From contig NC_063049.1 of NCBI RefSeq assembly GCF_018812025.1, forward strand, positions 8,445,037 to 8,509,036: a stretch of DNA of 64,000 nucleotides, given 5' to 3'. Below the pieces are notes generated by a model. It made no database searches, was not told the DNA's origin, and worked only from the letters and a program-made list of their open reading frames with translations. Each line of letters starts with the position of its first letter. Position 1 is the stretch's first letter. Source of the stretch: Megalobrama amblycephala. Taxonomy: Eukaryota > Chordata > Actinopteri > Cypriniformes > Xenocyprididae. This document shows, in pieces, positions 1-12,539 of the stretch. The translations under genes and the position numbers were made by a program.

Positions 1-620
1 CAATTCTCCCTGGCTGCTTCACTAAAACCTTTTGTGCTGCCTACACAACATGTCACAAACTATTATTTGCAATCATGTTGCGCTTATTAATCTGGAAGCA
101 AATGAATGAGTTGTTAGATGGAGTCACAGAGGGATTTATTGGAATGCAACACGCACGCCGGCCGTATTATGTTGCAAACACAGAGTGGTTGTTGAGAAGC
201 TGCCCTTTCACATCGAATTTTACCTCACTAATTCATATTCTCATCGAAACGCTTTTGAAAGGAGGGGTGAGTAAAGAGATTAAAATAACAATGGAACATC
301 TATTCCACAGGAGCGTGTGACAACGAGACAGAACTAGAGCTGGCACGAGGTCAGACGTGAGAGCAGGTATCTGCACACGTGACTCTGAAGATAATGCTGA
401 ATTAATATGTCAGTCACTGCCTGCTCCTTTTATCATCAGATTAATGCAAAAAGGAAAAAAAAGAGAAAATGTTGCGGCTACATTAAAATGTTTACCTGCA
501 TTGTTAGAATTGTGTTTATGTGTGTATATATATATATATAGTACTAAGTACTATTGTGAAAAATTATTACAATTATAATTTTTTATATATTTTTAAAAAA
601 TGACACATTTTTTCCTGAAT
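1..620. other. Unassigned non-coding sequence
   Basis: I see no gene here. Open frames up to 81 codons have no recognisable domain. A short AT dinucleotide tract lies at 521-540. Confidence 0.4.
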
Positions 621-880
621 TTTCAGCATCATTACTCCAGTCTTCAGTGTCACATGATCCTTCAGAAATCATTCTGATATGATGATTTGATGATCAAGAA
701 ACCCTTATTATTATAATCAATGAAAACAGTTGTGCTGCTTCATTTTTTTTTTTTTTTTTTGGAAACTGTGATACATTTTTATCAGGATTCTCTGATGAAC
801 AGAAAGCTCAAAAGAACAGCATTTATTGGAATTACAAACATATTTTACTGTCTTTACTGTCACTTTTGATCAATTTAAAA
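621..880 (+). repeat. Dispersed repeat family A, copy 1
   Basis: The core, with CATCATTACTCCAGTCTTCA followed by a TGTCACATGATCCTTCAG stretch, recurs at 53285-53520 and 55985-56215. All three copies share the same order of sub-motifs (AAACAGTTGTGCTGCTTCAT, then GAACAGCATTTAT in two). This is a fish interspersed element of unknown class. Confidence 0.8.
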
Positions 881-1195
881 GATTAGTTCAGTTCAGAATT
901 AAAATTTCCTGATCATTTACTCACCCCCAATGTCATCCAAACAGTGCAAGATGAGCATTTGTGGTTAAAAAGTATATAATTTTTTTAGAAAATGACTGAT
1001 TGTTTTACTAGATAAGACTCTTATTCCTCGTCTGGGATCATGTAGAGCTCTTTGAAGCTGCACTGAAACTGACATTTGGACCTTCAACCCGTTGAACCCC
1101 AGTGAAGTCCACTATATGGAGAAAAATCCTGGAATGTTTTCCTCAAAAACCTTAATTTCTTTTCAACAAACATCTTGGATGACATGGGGGTGATG
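877..1195. repeat. Truncated copy of the foldback family at 17857-18717
   Basis: It shares GATAAGACTCTTATTCCTCG and the following CATGTAGAGCTC/CTGCACTGAAACTG stretch with 17857-18717. The inner arm and right terminal repeat are missing. Confidence 0.75.
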
Positions 1196-1249
1196 TTGAA
1201 CTACACAATTACACAAATATACTTTATGTATTTAATCTCACTTTATTAA

Positions 1250-2212
1250 AGGTGCCCTAGAATTAAAAATGTAATTTATCTTGGCATAGTTGAATAACAA
1301 GAGTTCAGTACATGGAAATGACATACAGTGAGTCTCAAACTCCATAGTTTCCTCCTTCTTATATAAATCTCATTTTTTTAAAAGACCTCTGAAGAACAGG
1401 TGAATCTCAACATTACACCGACTGTTATGTAACAGTTGGGATCATTAATATGTACGCCCCCAATATTTGCATATGCCAGCTCATGTTCAAGGCATTAGAC
1501 AAGAGCAGCCAGTATTAACGTCTGGATCTGTGCACAGCTGAATCATCAGACTAGGTAAGCAAGCAAGAACAACAGCGAAAAATGGCAGATGGAGCAATAA
1601 TAACTGACATGATTCATGATAACATGATATTTTTAGTAATATTTGTAAACTGTCTTTCTAAATGTTTTGTTAGCATGTTGCTAATGTACTGTTAAATATG
1701 GTTAAAGTTACCATTGTTTCTTACTGTATTCACGGAGACAAGAGCGGTCGCTATTTTCATTTTTAAACACTTGCAGTCTGTATAATTCATAAACACAACT
1801 TCATTCTTTATAAATCTTTCCAACAGTGTGTAATGTTAGCTTTAGCCACGGAGCACAGCCTCAAACTCATTCAGAATCAAATGTAAACATCCAAATAAAC
1901 ACACATAATCCAACGCATGCATGCAGTATGCATGACGAACACTTTGTAAAGATCCATTTGAGGGTTATATTAGCTGTGTGAACTTTGTTTATGCACTGTT
2001 TAAGGCAAGTGCGAGCTCTGTGGGCGGAGACCACGGGATTTAAAGGGGCCGCAGCATGAATCGGCGCATTTCTAATTATGCCCCAAAATAGGCAGTTAAA
2101 AAAATTAATAAAAAAAAATCTATGGGGTATTTTGAGCTGAAACTTCACAGACACATTCAGGGGACACCTTAGACTTATATTACATCTTGTAAAAAAACGT
2201 TCAATGGCATCT
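1250..2212. mobile_element. TTAA-flanked non-autonomous DNA element
   Basis: The left end AGGTGCCCTAGAA and the inverted right end AGATGCCATTGAA are imperfect terminal repeats, each bordered by TTAA (1246-1249 and 2213-2216). TTAA duplications are typical of Kolobok and piggyBac elements. A 145-codon open frame on the minus strand (1867-2304) crosses the boundary and looks fortuitous. Confidence 0.65.
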
Positions 2213-2216
2213 TTAA

Positions 2217-2640
2217 CCAATGTCTTTGCTGCTGACCTTCGACAATCTACAGCTGAAAGGTTTATTTGAGCTGCGCCCTCTACTGTACAGGCGTGATTTT
2301 GCATTTCCTTCAGTCTGGGGCTTATTCATTTCACATTTGGTGAAAGGGCCTTAAATCTGCTGTCCATAACTTTTTTTGTGTGTTCAAAATTTACAAAAAT
2401 TACATAAGGAGTGAATACATCATGAATCCATTTTCCAAACTGTGTTTTTGTCTTATTCTGATTGAATCACTACGGTACACCTATAATACATGTTTATATT
2501 CGACTATTTTAGACTGGTCTGGTAGGAACCGCACAGTACCTTTGTGACTCGTCAAGACATAAACAGAGAGAAGTTGAGAGAATGTTCTTCCGCAAGACGC
2601 ATTCAGGTCTGTTTATAAACCGCAAGGGCGCTAAAAGCTA
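2217..2640. other. Unassigned, probably repeat-derived
   Basis: There is no coding signal. Phrasing such as CCGCAAGGGCGCTAAAAGCT next to the element at 2640 suggests degraded transposon sequence, but I cannot name it. Confidence 0.3.
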
Positions 2641-2865
2641 CGGACTGCAGCTTTAACTTTTGCCAAAAATATATTTTTTCATTTTTTATTATTATCATTA
2701 AAAAGCAAACAATCAAGCCCAGCCCAGATAAGAAAAAGTTATACAAAAGTAACATACCACATTACTTTCAATAAAAAGTAACTAAGTAGTGCAATTAGCT
2801 ACTTTTTAGGGAGTAACACAATCTTGTAATGCATTACTTTTAACAGTATCTTCCAGCACTGTTCT
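2640..2865 (-). repeat. hAT-like terminal fragment
   Basis: On the minus strand it reads CAGTGCTGGAAGATACTGTT, followed by repeated AGTAACT/GTAATGC words. This is the style of the common fish hAT-type ends. It is a fragment only. Confidence 0.45.
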
Positions 2866-2929
2866 GTACATACATTACAAAAATCTGCAAGTATTCCCTT
2901 CCCAATTTTTTCACTTAAAAGTCTTTGCT

Positions 2930-3643
<714 letters not shown>

Positions 3644-3659
3644 GTGTTAAGTGGTGTTT

Positions 3660-4000
3660 TTTCTTTCATTAGGCATGTTCAAAGTGAAAGTGTGGACTGT
3701 AGTGATTTTCTGCAGAATTATATCCAGCATGAAAATATATGTGCTTGACTTGATTGTTCCTGAGTTCACCTTTTAACCTTTACCAGCCTGAAACATGGTA
3801 TGTCTTATTTTGGCGTCTTGCATGGGCTGTTATCTTCTTAATAGGGCATTTACTGCAGCACGGTGTAGGCGGTAAATCAGAGAGGGAGACCAGAAGGGGT
3901 AATTAAGCCACATCAGTCTCTGTAAATCTCACATTCACTCTATCTGTGGTGATGGAGATCTCTCGGGCAATTATAGCACTATTGTTAAAGGCAGAAAAAG
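3660..4000. promoter_or_regulatory. Candidate conserved non-coding block 2
   Basis: A unique-looking stretch without repeat ends, including GGGGTAATTAAGCC and GGGCAATTATAGC homeodomain-type cores. It continues the character of 2930-3530 across the TATC tract. Confidence 0.3.
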
Positions 4001-4102
4001 TCACAAGCTACATATGTTACTAATTTGCCCCTTTATTTTATTCTTTCGTGTGTAACAGCAAGCTACAGTAGAAGAACTGCTGCCAAAAAAAGGAAACTGG
4101 GA

Positions 4103-4109
<7 letters not shown>

Positions 4110-4167
<58 letters not shown>
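4110..4167. repeat. (AT)n microsatellite
   Basis: A perfect AT tract preceded by a poly-A run. The IYIYIY open frame across it is an artefact. Confidence 0.98.
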
Positions 4168-4171
<4 letters not shown>

Positions 4172-4649
4172 ACAGTTCTGTGTGGTTCTCGAATCTGATT
4201 GGCTGATAGCCATGCGATATTTCAGTGATAACAGCACTCGATCAAATCAACCGTAATTTTTACAAATACTACTTGTTGTACCACAAACTGTAGTTTTAAT
4301 AGTTTTTTAGGCGAGAATGTAGTTGTTTAGACCTGAATTATGTGACTTATATTTAATAATAGCGCCTGTTTTACAATTTGTTTTGACGTTTTCGGAGATG
4401 CGAGCTCCAGGGCGTCAGCGGCCGTTCATTGATCGTGTATGCGCCAACAATAGCTTCATCTCGGGCAGTGCTTCGGGGATTTACCGCTGGCTCTTATAGT
4501 GGTTAAACATGAGACATAATTAAATTATATATGTATATTCTGAAACTGAATAAAGGCTCAGACAGCAGAAGTGGAAAATTAAATTTCTGATTTGATTTGA
4601 TTTTATTAGATTTTATTTCAGCAATAAATTTGTTTTAATAATGAACTAC
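4168..4649. other. Unassigned, probable old repeat
   Basis: No gene is visible. It opens with GAATCTGATTGGCTGATAGC, a phrase I associate with fish interspersed repeats. No terminal repeats were found. Confidence 0.3.
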
Positions 4650-5069
4650 AAGAAAAAAAAAATGCTGGATTAAAAACAGCCCAAGTTGGGTTGAAAATGG
4701 TCAAACCCAGCAATTGGGTTGTTTTAACCCAGCGGTTGGGTTAAATGTTTATGTGCTGGGTAGTTTTATTTAACTAACCCAAAACGGTTGGAAATTTACA
4801 TTTTTTAATAAGTTTAATAAATAATAACCAAACAATAAACATTTATTAAATTGCTTAATAATAAATGTTCCCCTTTTGATTATTATTGTTGCCTCTAGTA
4901 ATTATGTGTCTGATTTTTAATTTTTAAGCCAGTCATATAGCAATTTTCATACAATATTTGGATAAAAAAAAACTGCCCAGCAGGTTGGGCAAACATTCAA
5001 CCCAACCGCTGGGTTTGACCATTTTCAACCCAACTTGGGTTGGTTTTAACCCAACATTTTTTTAGAGTG
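4650..5069. mobile_element. CACT-ended MITE with GGGTT/AACCC subterminal repeats, copy 1
   Basis: The ends are palindromic: AAAATGCTGGATTAAAAACA, then AAGTTGGGTTG on the left, and its complement ending AGAGTG on the right. Repeated AACCCAAC/GTTGGGTT words lie in both arms. Related copies are at 28454-28904, 36723-37200, 37294-37793 and 44868-47548. The CACT termini suggest a CACTA/EnSpm relative; this is inferred. Confidence 0.8.
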
Positions 5070-6144
5070 CAGGTATGACACACAGAACATGATTAAATCA
5101 TTATCATAAATTATTTCAGTAAATGTCCAAAAATGTGAACAAACAAGAGCCAAAGAAATGTGAAACGGGTGATAGTTCTACTGTGGTTCTGTTTCTGTGC
5201 AGCTTTGCTTTTTTAAAATACTTTACCACAATCGTTAGATCCTAATTTACTGTTTAATGTATGAGATGTGTCACCGTGTAAACACAGCGCTCTGAACGTG
5301 CAGTAAATGAAAAATGAGCCAAATCCTCTGTGGAAACTACGGCAGGACAACAGTGAATTTATGGGCCGCGACCGGGGCAGCCTCTAATACGACCTTGAGT
5401 TTGTCTTCATCCAAATGCAAACACCATCCTTTTGGTTATTTACATTCACACAACAACAATACAGGGCGCTCAGACTTGTGTTAAGATGAGCAAAGGCACA
5501 CGATGGCAAAGCAAAGACAAGTTATTTTGAATATTTCCACAATGTCATTCAACAATAATGAATAAATAAAATAATGTTAAAACATGGGGGTTTATTAATA
5601 TGAAAGGCACAATTTTGTAACTGACACACAGAGCTTTTTTTTTCCATTTGTGATTGTACATTAAGAATCTGGACTCGTAAATCACACTTTAAAATATAAG
5701 AAAATGTGAAATCAAGTCTATTTTAAAGACAGATGACACACAAACACACTTTCCAAACAATACATCTTACAAAAACAAGTTTGAAATGATAAAACAATGG
5801 ATATATGATTCAACATGAAGATAAAAGTATTACGACACCTAATTGTCAGACACTAGTGGATCTTAATGTGATTCTCTACATCTGTGGTTCCTCTGATAGG
5901 ACATCTGTGTGGATCTTGAGAAGAACTGACTTCATACATGCACTAAAAATCACCAAAACACCTGTTGATTAAAAGACTGGAGAAAGACTCCTGCAGCATT
6001 TGTTTGCAGATAACACTTGGTTTTATATTTTGTTATAATGCAGCGAATTTCATACATTTTCACGTGTGACTAGAGTGTCCACCTCTACTGTATATAATCA
6101 CTGAAGGAGCACAGTTAAACCCTAAGCAGAAAGTACGGCAGCAC
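5070..6144. other. Unassigned intergenic sequence
   Basis: AT-rich and non-coding. No terminal repeats, RNA gene or reading frame that I can support. Confidence 0.4.
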
Positions 6145-6560
6145 TATGCGGGGTTCAGACTATATTTTTGTCTGTCACTGTGTCAGATTATGAAATTTTG
6201 ACTCCTAAATACTTGTTGTGTCGTGGACAAGACACATGTCAGACTACACATTGCTTCCCGACCAATCATCGCTTGCCATCTTTAACGATGTGCGTGATGT
6301 CATGAAAACTAAACAACACCTACTGAAGCGGTGTGTTAGCTTAATCCTAATTCCAGTAGTAGGTTGCTGAAGCACCTCCACTATCATTCACCAGCATTTA
6401 TCTTTTTTCACTCGTGGCAGTCACTTGAGGAAACATCATAAAGGCAGGAGTATTGTTGCCAAAGCTCCACAAACCTTTCCTCTATTGCATAATTCCACCT
6501 AGCAGCACCAATACCATTGTCTCTCTTTCGTTTCGGCATGTTTGAAAGCTGTGTACAGAA

Positions 6561-6997
6561 CACTGCAAAAAATGCCGTTCTTACTTAGAGTTTTTGTCTT
6601 GTTTCTAGTCAAAATATCTTAAAGTTCTTAAATCAAGAAGCATTTTCTTGACAAGTAAAAATTATTTTCTTGTTTTCAGAAAAAAATAAGTAAAAATTAA
6701 GTGAGTTTTTCCTTAAAACAAGCAAAATAATCTGCCAGTGGGGTAAGCAAATAATCAAACCAAAAATAAGCTATATAATCTTGTTTTCAGTTTGGATTAA
6801 GATTATTTTACTTACCCCACTGGCAGATTATTTTGCTTGTTTTAAGGAAAAACTCACTTAATTTTTACTTATTTTTTTCTGAAAACAAGAAAATAATTTT
6901 TACTTGTCAAGAAAATGCTTCTTGATCTAAGACTTTTTAGATATTTGGACTGGAAACAAGACAAAAATTCTAAGTAAGAACAGCATTTTTTGCAGTG
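6561..6997. mobile_element. Foldback MITE, CACTGCAAAAAATGC ends
   Basis: It is a near-perfect palindrome of about 437 bp. Both termini read CACTGCAAAAAATGC, and both arms carry CCTTAAAACAAGCAAAATAA and CAGTGGGGTAAG, around a short centre near 6780. It would fold into a long hairpin. Confidence 0.9.
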
Positions 6998-7139
6998 AAG
7001 CTTCTGTCCTTCTATTGGTCAACGGCACAGATGTGACAGAACCCGTCGTGGAGGACCTGGAAAAATTAAACATGCTAGTCCTTCTGTCGGGACGTTGAGA
7101 AGCTTCGCAGATGCGCCGTCAGTTGACATCAACTATGAA

Positions 7140-8600
7140 ACACAACAACAACAACAACAACAACATTTATTTATAAAGCACATTTAAACACAATGTAGAT
7201 TGTTCCAAAGTGCTGTACAAAGTACAAACAGATCTACACAAGAATAACTGACAGGTTTCCAAACGCTAAAGAATAAAAATGAACTTTCACTGTTGTTAGT
7301 TTACTCAAACCATCCTTGTTCACATTACTTAAAAAACTCATGTAACTACATGAACATAATTTAACTGCGTTGTTTCTACTAAAATTGAGTATTGTCAGCT
7401 TTACTTAGTAAGTGTTTGTTCAGTCAACTTAACATTGCTGTGTGAAACGCACACATTATTGTTGACATAACTGTGCAGTGGATCCATAGTTCCCAGCATG
7501 CTTTGCAAGGGACTGCATTAGGAGAGTAAATTTAGGGATTAAAGTGTTATTTTATGTGTTTTTCAGTAAAGGGAAAGATGTTGTTAGTTTATGTTAGTGT
7601 TTAATGTTCAGCTATGTTGGACATTTAGAGTAGTTTCTGTAATGTTTTTGAATTTTTTGGTTACCATTATGCAGAAGAGTGTCGCCTGTGTTTAGGCTGC
7701 ACTCATATACGCGTGTTTATTCCTGCTCTCAATTCAATTGAGTTTGTTCAATTAATTATTTTTTGAGTGCATTTTGGGGTGAGGGGCTGCATTCTGATGT
7801 TGTATCCTTTTTATTTAAATGATTATTCAAAAAAATAAAAAGTGTTCACCTTACGTAATCAACATAACATTATTAAGTAAACTGCACATATAAACATTAT
7901 GTAACAGTGACACTCAAATGATTTGTATTACTCAAAGAAATTTACTTGAATTTCTTTTGTTTATTCAACTAAATAGTTTTTTGTACAAATTACTCAATAT
8001 TGTTGCGTGGAACCACTTGACACTTATTTTTTAAGTAAATCCAACAATTCATTTTTTTCAGTGTACGATTTAAGAGAAGATTTAAAAATGTCCAATGAAG
8101 CAATCGTGATAATGAAGACCAGAATAAAGAGAGTTGCAATAATCTAATCGTGATGTTACAAGAGCATGAATCACAACTTCTAAATCTTTGCTTGAAAGGA
8201 GATGCTTCAACTTTGCAATTGATCTTAAATGGAAAAAAAAAACTTCCTCTAATAACAGCACTAATTTGTTTATCAAAAAATAGAGAAGAGTCAAAGATCA
8301 CTCCAAGGTTTTTGATTCGTTTGTGTACATTTGTGGAAAGAGGACCTAACTGGGCTTCCAGAGCAGGAGAGGAGATTGCAGGACAACCTAGAATTAAAAC
8401 TTCGGTTTTATCCTCTTGCCATCCACCTCTTGATATCATTTACACATTTTAATAGCACATCAGATGAACTAGTGGTGTCAAGCCTTACTGGAAGGTAAAA
8501 CTGGGAATCGTCTGCATAACAGTGATATGAGACCCATAACAGAGCCACTATACGGGATAAAATAATTGATTCTTGCTTCCCGACAGCCATTGTCGTTTAC
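7140..8600 (-). pseudogene. L2-like LINE reverse transcriptase remnant, minus strand, interrupted
   Basis: Minus-strand frames between 8590 and 8082 give CYADDSQFYLPV (the YADD catalytic box), KNLGVIFDSSLFFDKQI and LEVVIHALVTSRLDYCNSLY. These are reverse-transcriptase motifs in the order seen in fish L2/Jockey-type LINEs. They fall in different frames, so the copy is dead. The 3' tail (TTTATTTATAAAGCACATTT, minus-oriented) lies at 7165-7270, beyond the CACTG MITE that splits it. Confidence 0.85.
7288..8063. mobile_element. CACTG-ended MITE, copy 1
   Basis: It runs from CACTG to CAGTG. The interior CCCAGCATGCTTTGC block is shared with 50692-51403 and, in part, with 61850-62340. It interrupts an L2-like LINE remnant. 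Confidence 0.7.
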
Positions 8601-8689
8601 GATTCACCAAGACACCCTACATCAAACGATCGTGCCAAAATGGGGCTGATATCATGTAGTCTGAACCCGGCATTAGATCCCTACCAGAT

Positions 8690-9630
8690 AAGCCTGTGGG
8701 TCTGATCCGATCAGAATAACCCATAGAGTAAACAACAAAGAGAAGATGCATGGCATAATTTCACACAAAGGCTATTTTTTTAAATAAAAATTGGCAGTTC
8801 GCTTCTAAGGATCAATGTTCCCCGTAGTGTTCGTTCTGCTCACACCGTGATGAGCCATTGGACAGGCAAGTCCAGCCATCTGAAATCTGTGCCTAATTTA
8901 TTACTGAAAACTTGATGTTAGAACATGGAGGCATTCTCCGTTAATCACATCTCCTAGGAATGCGTGCAGTGGGCCAATACCCTGATGTGTTTCCTTTTAA
9001 AAAAGACAGGAAAATAAGGCTCGCGCTCAGACTAAGCCTCGCCGTAATTCAGGGAGCAGGGGACCGAGCTCAGAGCCGTTTACATTGGTGTAAAGTTCAA
9101 TTCTCTTCATCCATTAACTCTGAATAAAACTACCATCATTTAGATATTTGTTCATTCAGTATTCCTTTAGCTTGAGAAGGGGAGATCTGAGTCTCCATTC
9201 TGCGCCCACGCTTGGCTAATCACAGAGGGGTACAGAGCTAGTCAAAATGGCTCCCCCTCAGCATTAAAATAAGAACCTCAAAGAAAAGCTTTTAGCCTGT
9301 AGCTGGAAAGCCTTTTATCAGATCAGAGTAACATGGAAAGCAGGATAAAAAAAACCTTGCGGTAAATCTCCAGTCTTTTATGTGCTGAAGGAGACAGACT
9401 GCTGTTTTGGCTTTGTTTCAGCCCAGGATGTTAGAAATGAGCAGGCATCGTGCGAGAGGATGATGGAACGAACGGCTCTCGGCCTGATGGAGCCACACAA
9501 ATTATGAAAACTCAAAATCAATCCTGTGGAAGGTTCACAAAGCTCGAACTGTGAACCTGATGGAGTCTATGTTCGAGATGTGTCATAGTTAATGAAGTTT
9601 TGAGACTATCTGGCTACTGCCTACATGGGC
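8690..9630. promoter_or_regulatory. Candidate conserved non-coding block 3
   Basis: About 940 bp without repeat ends or long frames, balanced in GC. It contains TTAATCACATCTCC, CCTAATTTATTAC and GGCTAATCACAG words compatible with homeodomain sites. Enhancer function is an inference from composition and from its place in the lunapark 3' desert. Confidence 0.4.
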
Positions 9631-9639
9631 AACTCTTAA

Positions 9640-10389
9640 AGGCCCACTGAAGAGTGTTGGAACGCGCAGCATTATTCAATGTGTTGACGTAATTTCAACT
9701 GAAACAGGAAGACAGGGCAATATATCGAACAGCCCCAGCCAATAGCGTTTTGTTTATGTTACAGCTCGGTCAGAGCCGTTAGACTCTGTAAAACCTCTGT
9801 TTCTCCTCATAATGTCCTTTATATCGCTTATATACAGAATTTTGTGCATAATTTAAATGGGTCCAATACCTTTTGTGGTCTGAGCCGACTCGCATATATG
9901 ATCCGCTCTGTGCTCTCGTGTCTCTGGACCAGAGCAGACTGCTCGCGTTGCGGCGGTTCATGTGACACTAACGCGAAAACGGACTTCATTTGCGTCAAAG
10001 GAAAGCATATTTACACTGTCTGAATCGTTCCCTAGTCTCTATATAGAGCACTATGTGCCATTCACCATGTAGAAACTAGTAAATGTGTGAATAAATGAGC
10101 GATTTCAGCCAAGGCTTCAGCGTCTGTAAGAGTGTAGGAGGGGGCGGGACTTTAGATTCTAGAGAGCATTTGATTGGACTGAAGATTTGACGAGAATCTA
10201 AGATTTAAGATCTAATCAAGATTTGATCCATTTTAGCAGAAGTGAGAGACTGTAAGTTTTGAATGCTTAAATCTCCTAAATGCGAATTTTGTCATTGTTT
10301 TGGAACACACCAGCTTATTCATAACCTTAAGGCTGACATATTCATACTAAAAGCTAAAAAAAAACTTAAATTTTGATTTCAGGGGGACT
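9640..10389. mobile_element. TTAA-flanked DNA element
   Basis: The termini are AGGCCCACTGAAG and, inverted, AGTCCCCCTGAAA, each bordered by TTAA (9636-9639 and 10390-10393). No transposase is visible. A 60-codon minus frame near 9870 is not recognisable. Confidence 0.65.
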
Positions 10390-10439
10390 TTAAAAATAAA
10401 GATTCCAAAAGTGGATTTTCACAGTGATGTCATAGAAGA

Positions 10440-10600
10440 ACCATTTTTGGCTCCCCAAAGAACCTGTCAGTGAAGAGTTCTTACAAGAACCATTTTTTTT
10501 TTTTTTTAACATTTTAATAATCTAAAGAACCTTAAGTGGATGTTAAAGGTTCTTCATGGAACCATCAATGGCAATAAAGAACCTTTATTTTTAAGAGTGT
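10440..10600 (-). repeat. Fragment of GGTTCTT MITE family
   Basis: It ends with ATAAAGAACCTTTATTTTTA then AGAGTGT, the terminus of the elements at 35610 and 40323, in reverse orientation. Confidence 0.75.
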
Positions 10601-10650
10601 ACATGCAGTATGGCATAGGGACTGAAATGGAACCTTTTAATCAGGTATCT

Positions 10651-10824
10651 GGTGTCCAATCCTGCTCCTGGAGGACCACCTTCTTCCAGGGTTTAGCTCC
10701 AGCCCTAATTAAACACACCTGAACCAGCTAATCAAGCTCTTCAGGATCTCAAGAAACTTCCAGGAAGGTGTGTTGGAGCTAAACTCTGCAGGATGGTGGC
10801 CCTCCAGGAACAGGATTGGACACC
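10651..10824. repeat. Short palindromic MITE
   Basis: The left arm GGTGTCCAATCCTGCTCCTG and the right arm, ending CAGGATTGGACACC, are inverted repeats. The arms cover nearly all of the 174 bp. Confidence 0.85.
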
Positions 10825-10984
10825 CATTCATATGATGCTATTTTTAAAGTTCATTATTTTTATTTATTTATTTTTTTATGTGGGGGTGGGTGGGTGGGGG
10901 GGTAATAGAATAGGTTAATATGATTAAATGTTTTTTTTTTTTTTCCCATCTACAACACGTGGCAAAGGTTAAATCTTTTCTACC

Positions 10985-11430
10985 TTGAAGAATAAAAAAA
11001 AATTCATGTTTATATCATCTATTGCATTTCGCTCTATTATGGAGTTAGCCACTCGTCCATAAAGCGCTTGCAAATGGTCCAAAATGAAGCTGCTAGGTTT
11101 TGACTGGCAGACGTAAATTTGAGCATATCACCCCATCTGGATTTCCTTGAACTGGATGCCAGTTAAAATTAGTTCAAAATGATAACATTGGTTTTTAAAT
11201 CATTACATAATCAAGCACTGTTCTGTCTGTATGAGATGTTGTGATCTGGACACTTAAGAATGCTTTTTGTCCCCAGATCCAAATTGAAACACCGTGGCAA
11301 TCAAGCCTTTGCTATATCTGTTCCAAAATTTTGGAATAATCTTCCGTTATCCATCCGAACAGCACCTGCTCTTCCTGTTTTTCAGTCTAGGCTTAAAACT
11401 CACCTATTTGAAAAGGCGTTTACAGCTAAA
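10985..11430 (+). pseudogene. L2-like LINE C-terminal remnant, plus strand
   Basis: Out-of-frame pieces resemble the segment after the reverse-transcriptase domain: LQMVQNEAAR near 11070, then a TIRTAPALPVFQSRLKTHLF-type stretch across 11350-11410. The copy is frameshifted and 5'-truncated. Confidence 0.7.
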
Positions 11431-11889
11431 TGATGTTGGTAGCACTTTACTTTACAGTTCTGTCTTGCATATACATACTATGTACTTATTATTAGTAATT
11501 ACAATAACTGGGTAATATAGGCACTAACCCTATTTTAACTGAAAGCACCTTGCACTGACGTATCTTAAAATATGTCAGTCCCATTGTTTTGTCTCAAGAT
11601 GCACATTTTTTTCCTAAGGCACAGTTATAAAAGCTACTTAAATGTCCTAATTGAACTAAGGCCTAATCCTGGCTTAATCTAAGCCTTGTCTGTGAAACCG
11701 GGCCGTAGTTACATAGTTATCTTACACAGTGCTTTTTTGGGTATGTGTAAAGTATGGTGTTAAGTGCAAGTAAATGCACGTACTGCAGAATAAAGTGCAA
11801 CCAAAATGTCTTTATTGTGAGGTTAATATTTTATAGCACTGTCATTGTGTACTAATTTAATCTTATCTGTTAATGTTATTTTGTTTACA
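11431..11889. repeat. LINE tail and degraded repeat fragments
   Basis: It continues from the LINE remnant. GGCCTAATCCTGGCTTAATC followed by GTGAAACCGGGCC (11660-11703) is a degraded relative of the element near 61480-61680. No gene. Confidence 0.45.
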
Positions 11890-12180
11890 GCACTGGGTTG
11901 TTTTTATATGTGCTTCATAAATATACAAGAATGAATGAGGTTCTTCAAATGGTTCTTTGCAGCATGCTAGGTTTAACAAACAGCTCTCTTCTTACTAAGA
12001 ACCATTTTACGGTTCTTGAGTTCACTATATTTAGATATTTTTTAGATATTAAAAAGTACCACTACCGAGGTGGCTTTCTAAAGGTGACGCTACCGAAAAA
12101 AGTTCCTTGTGGAACTCTCCTATTATAGCATCAGGCTGCAGAACCCTATTTGGTTCTAATTATTTTTAAGAGTGTATGAA
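11890..12180. repeat. GGTTCTT MITE-like repeat
   Basis: Several AAATGGTTCTT/AAGAACCATTTT words and a terminal TTTTTAAGAGTGT identify it as a diverged member of the family at 35610 and 40323. Confidence 0.6.
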
Positions 12181-12295
12181 GCCCAAAAATGCTGTCTAGG
12201 TAGCAATCTCAGTATGGTTTTGAGACACAGCCATGCTACTGTATGAAGAAGGCAGCATTTTAATGGTAAGCCTTTCATGTGAGGTATAAAAGTTT

Positions 12296-12495
12296 ATGCT
12301 AATTAATCATTTAGCTAGTGCTTTTATCCAAAGTGACTTACAGCATGTTGATTACAGGACAGCCCCTCTGGAGAAACCTGGGGTTAAGTGCCTCGCACAA
12401 GGGCACAATGGTAATAGCTCATGGAACACACTTACAGGGTTCAAACCTACAGCCTTCCCAGCCCAGATCTCTAATGCAACACTAGAAGCTTATTA
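12296..12495. repeat. Dispersed fish repeat
   Basis: TAGTGCTTTTATCCAAAGTG followed by a CTTACAG and AAGTGCCTCGCACAAGGGC stretch is a phrase I recognise from fish interspersed repeats. The frame through it is not a gene. Confidence 0.55.
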
Positions 12496-12539
12496 AAATC
12501 CTGGGAATACTGTGGGGGAATTTTAAGCAATGGCTTTAA

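Larger units (their letters stand above)
6145..8675. mobile_element. Outer DNA element hosting three nested insertions
   Basis: The left end GCGGGGTTCAGACTAT and the right end TAGTCTGAACCCGGC are inverted repeats about 2.5 kb apart. Between them lie a foldback MITE (6561-6997), an L2-like LINE remnant (about 7140-8600) and a CACTG MITE (7288-8063) that splits the LINE. Confidence 0.6.

Noticed and set aside
1867..2304. 145-codon minus frame
   Set aside because: It crosses the boundary of a TTAA element and has no recognisable motif.
4001..4237. Open frames rich in IYIYIY or CVCVCV (also near 18987, 23154, 38687, 54869, 56270, 58537)
   Set aside because: They are translations of dinucleotide repeats.
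8082..8590. Functional reverse-transcriptase gene
   Set aside because: Motifs are spread over different frames with stops; it is a dead LINE fragment.
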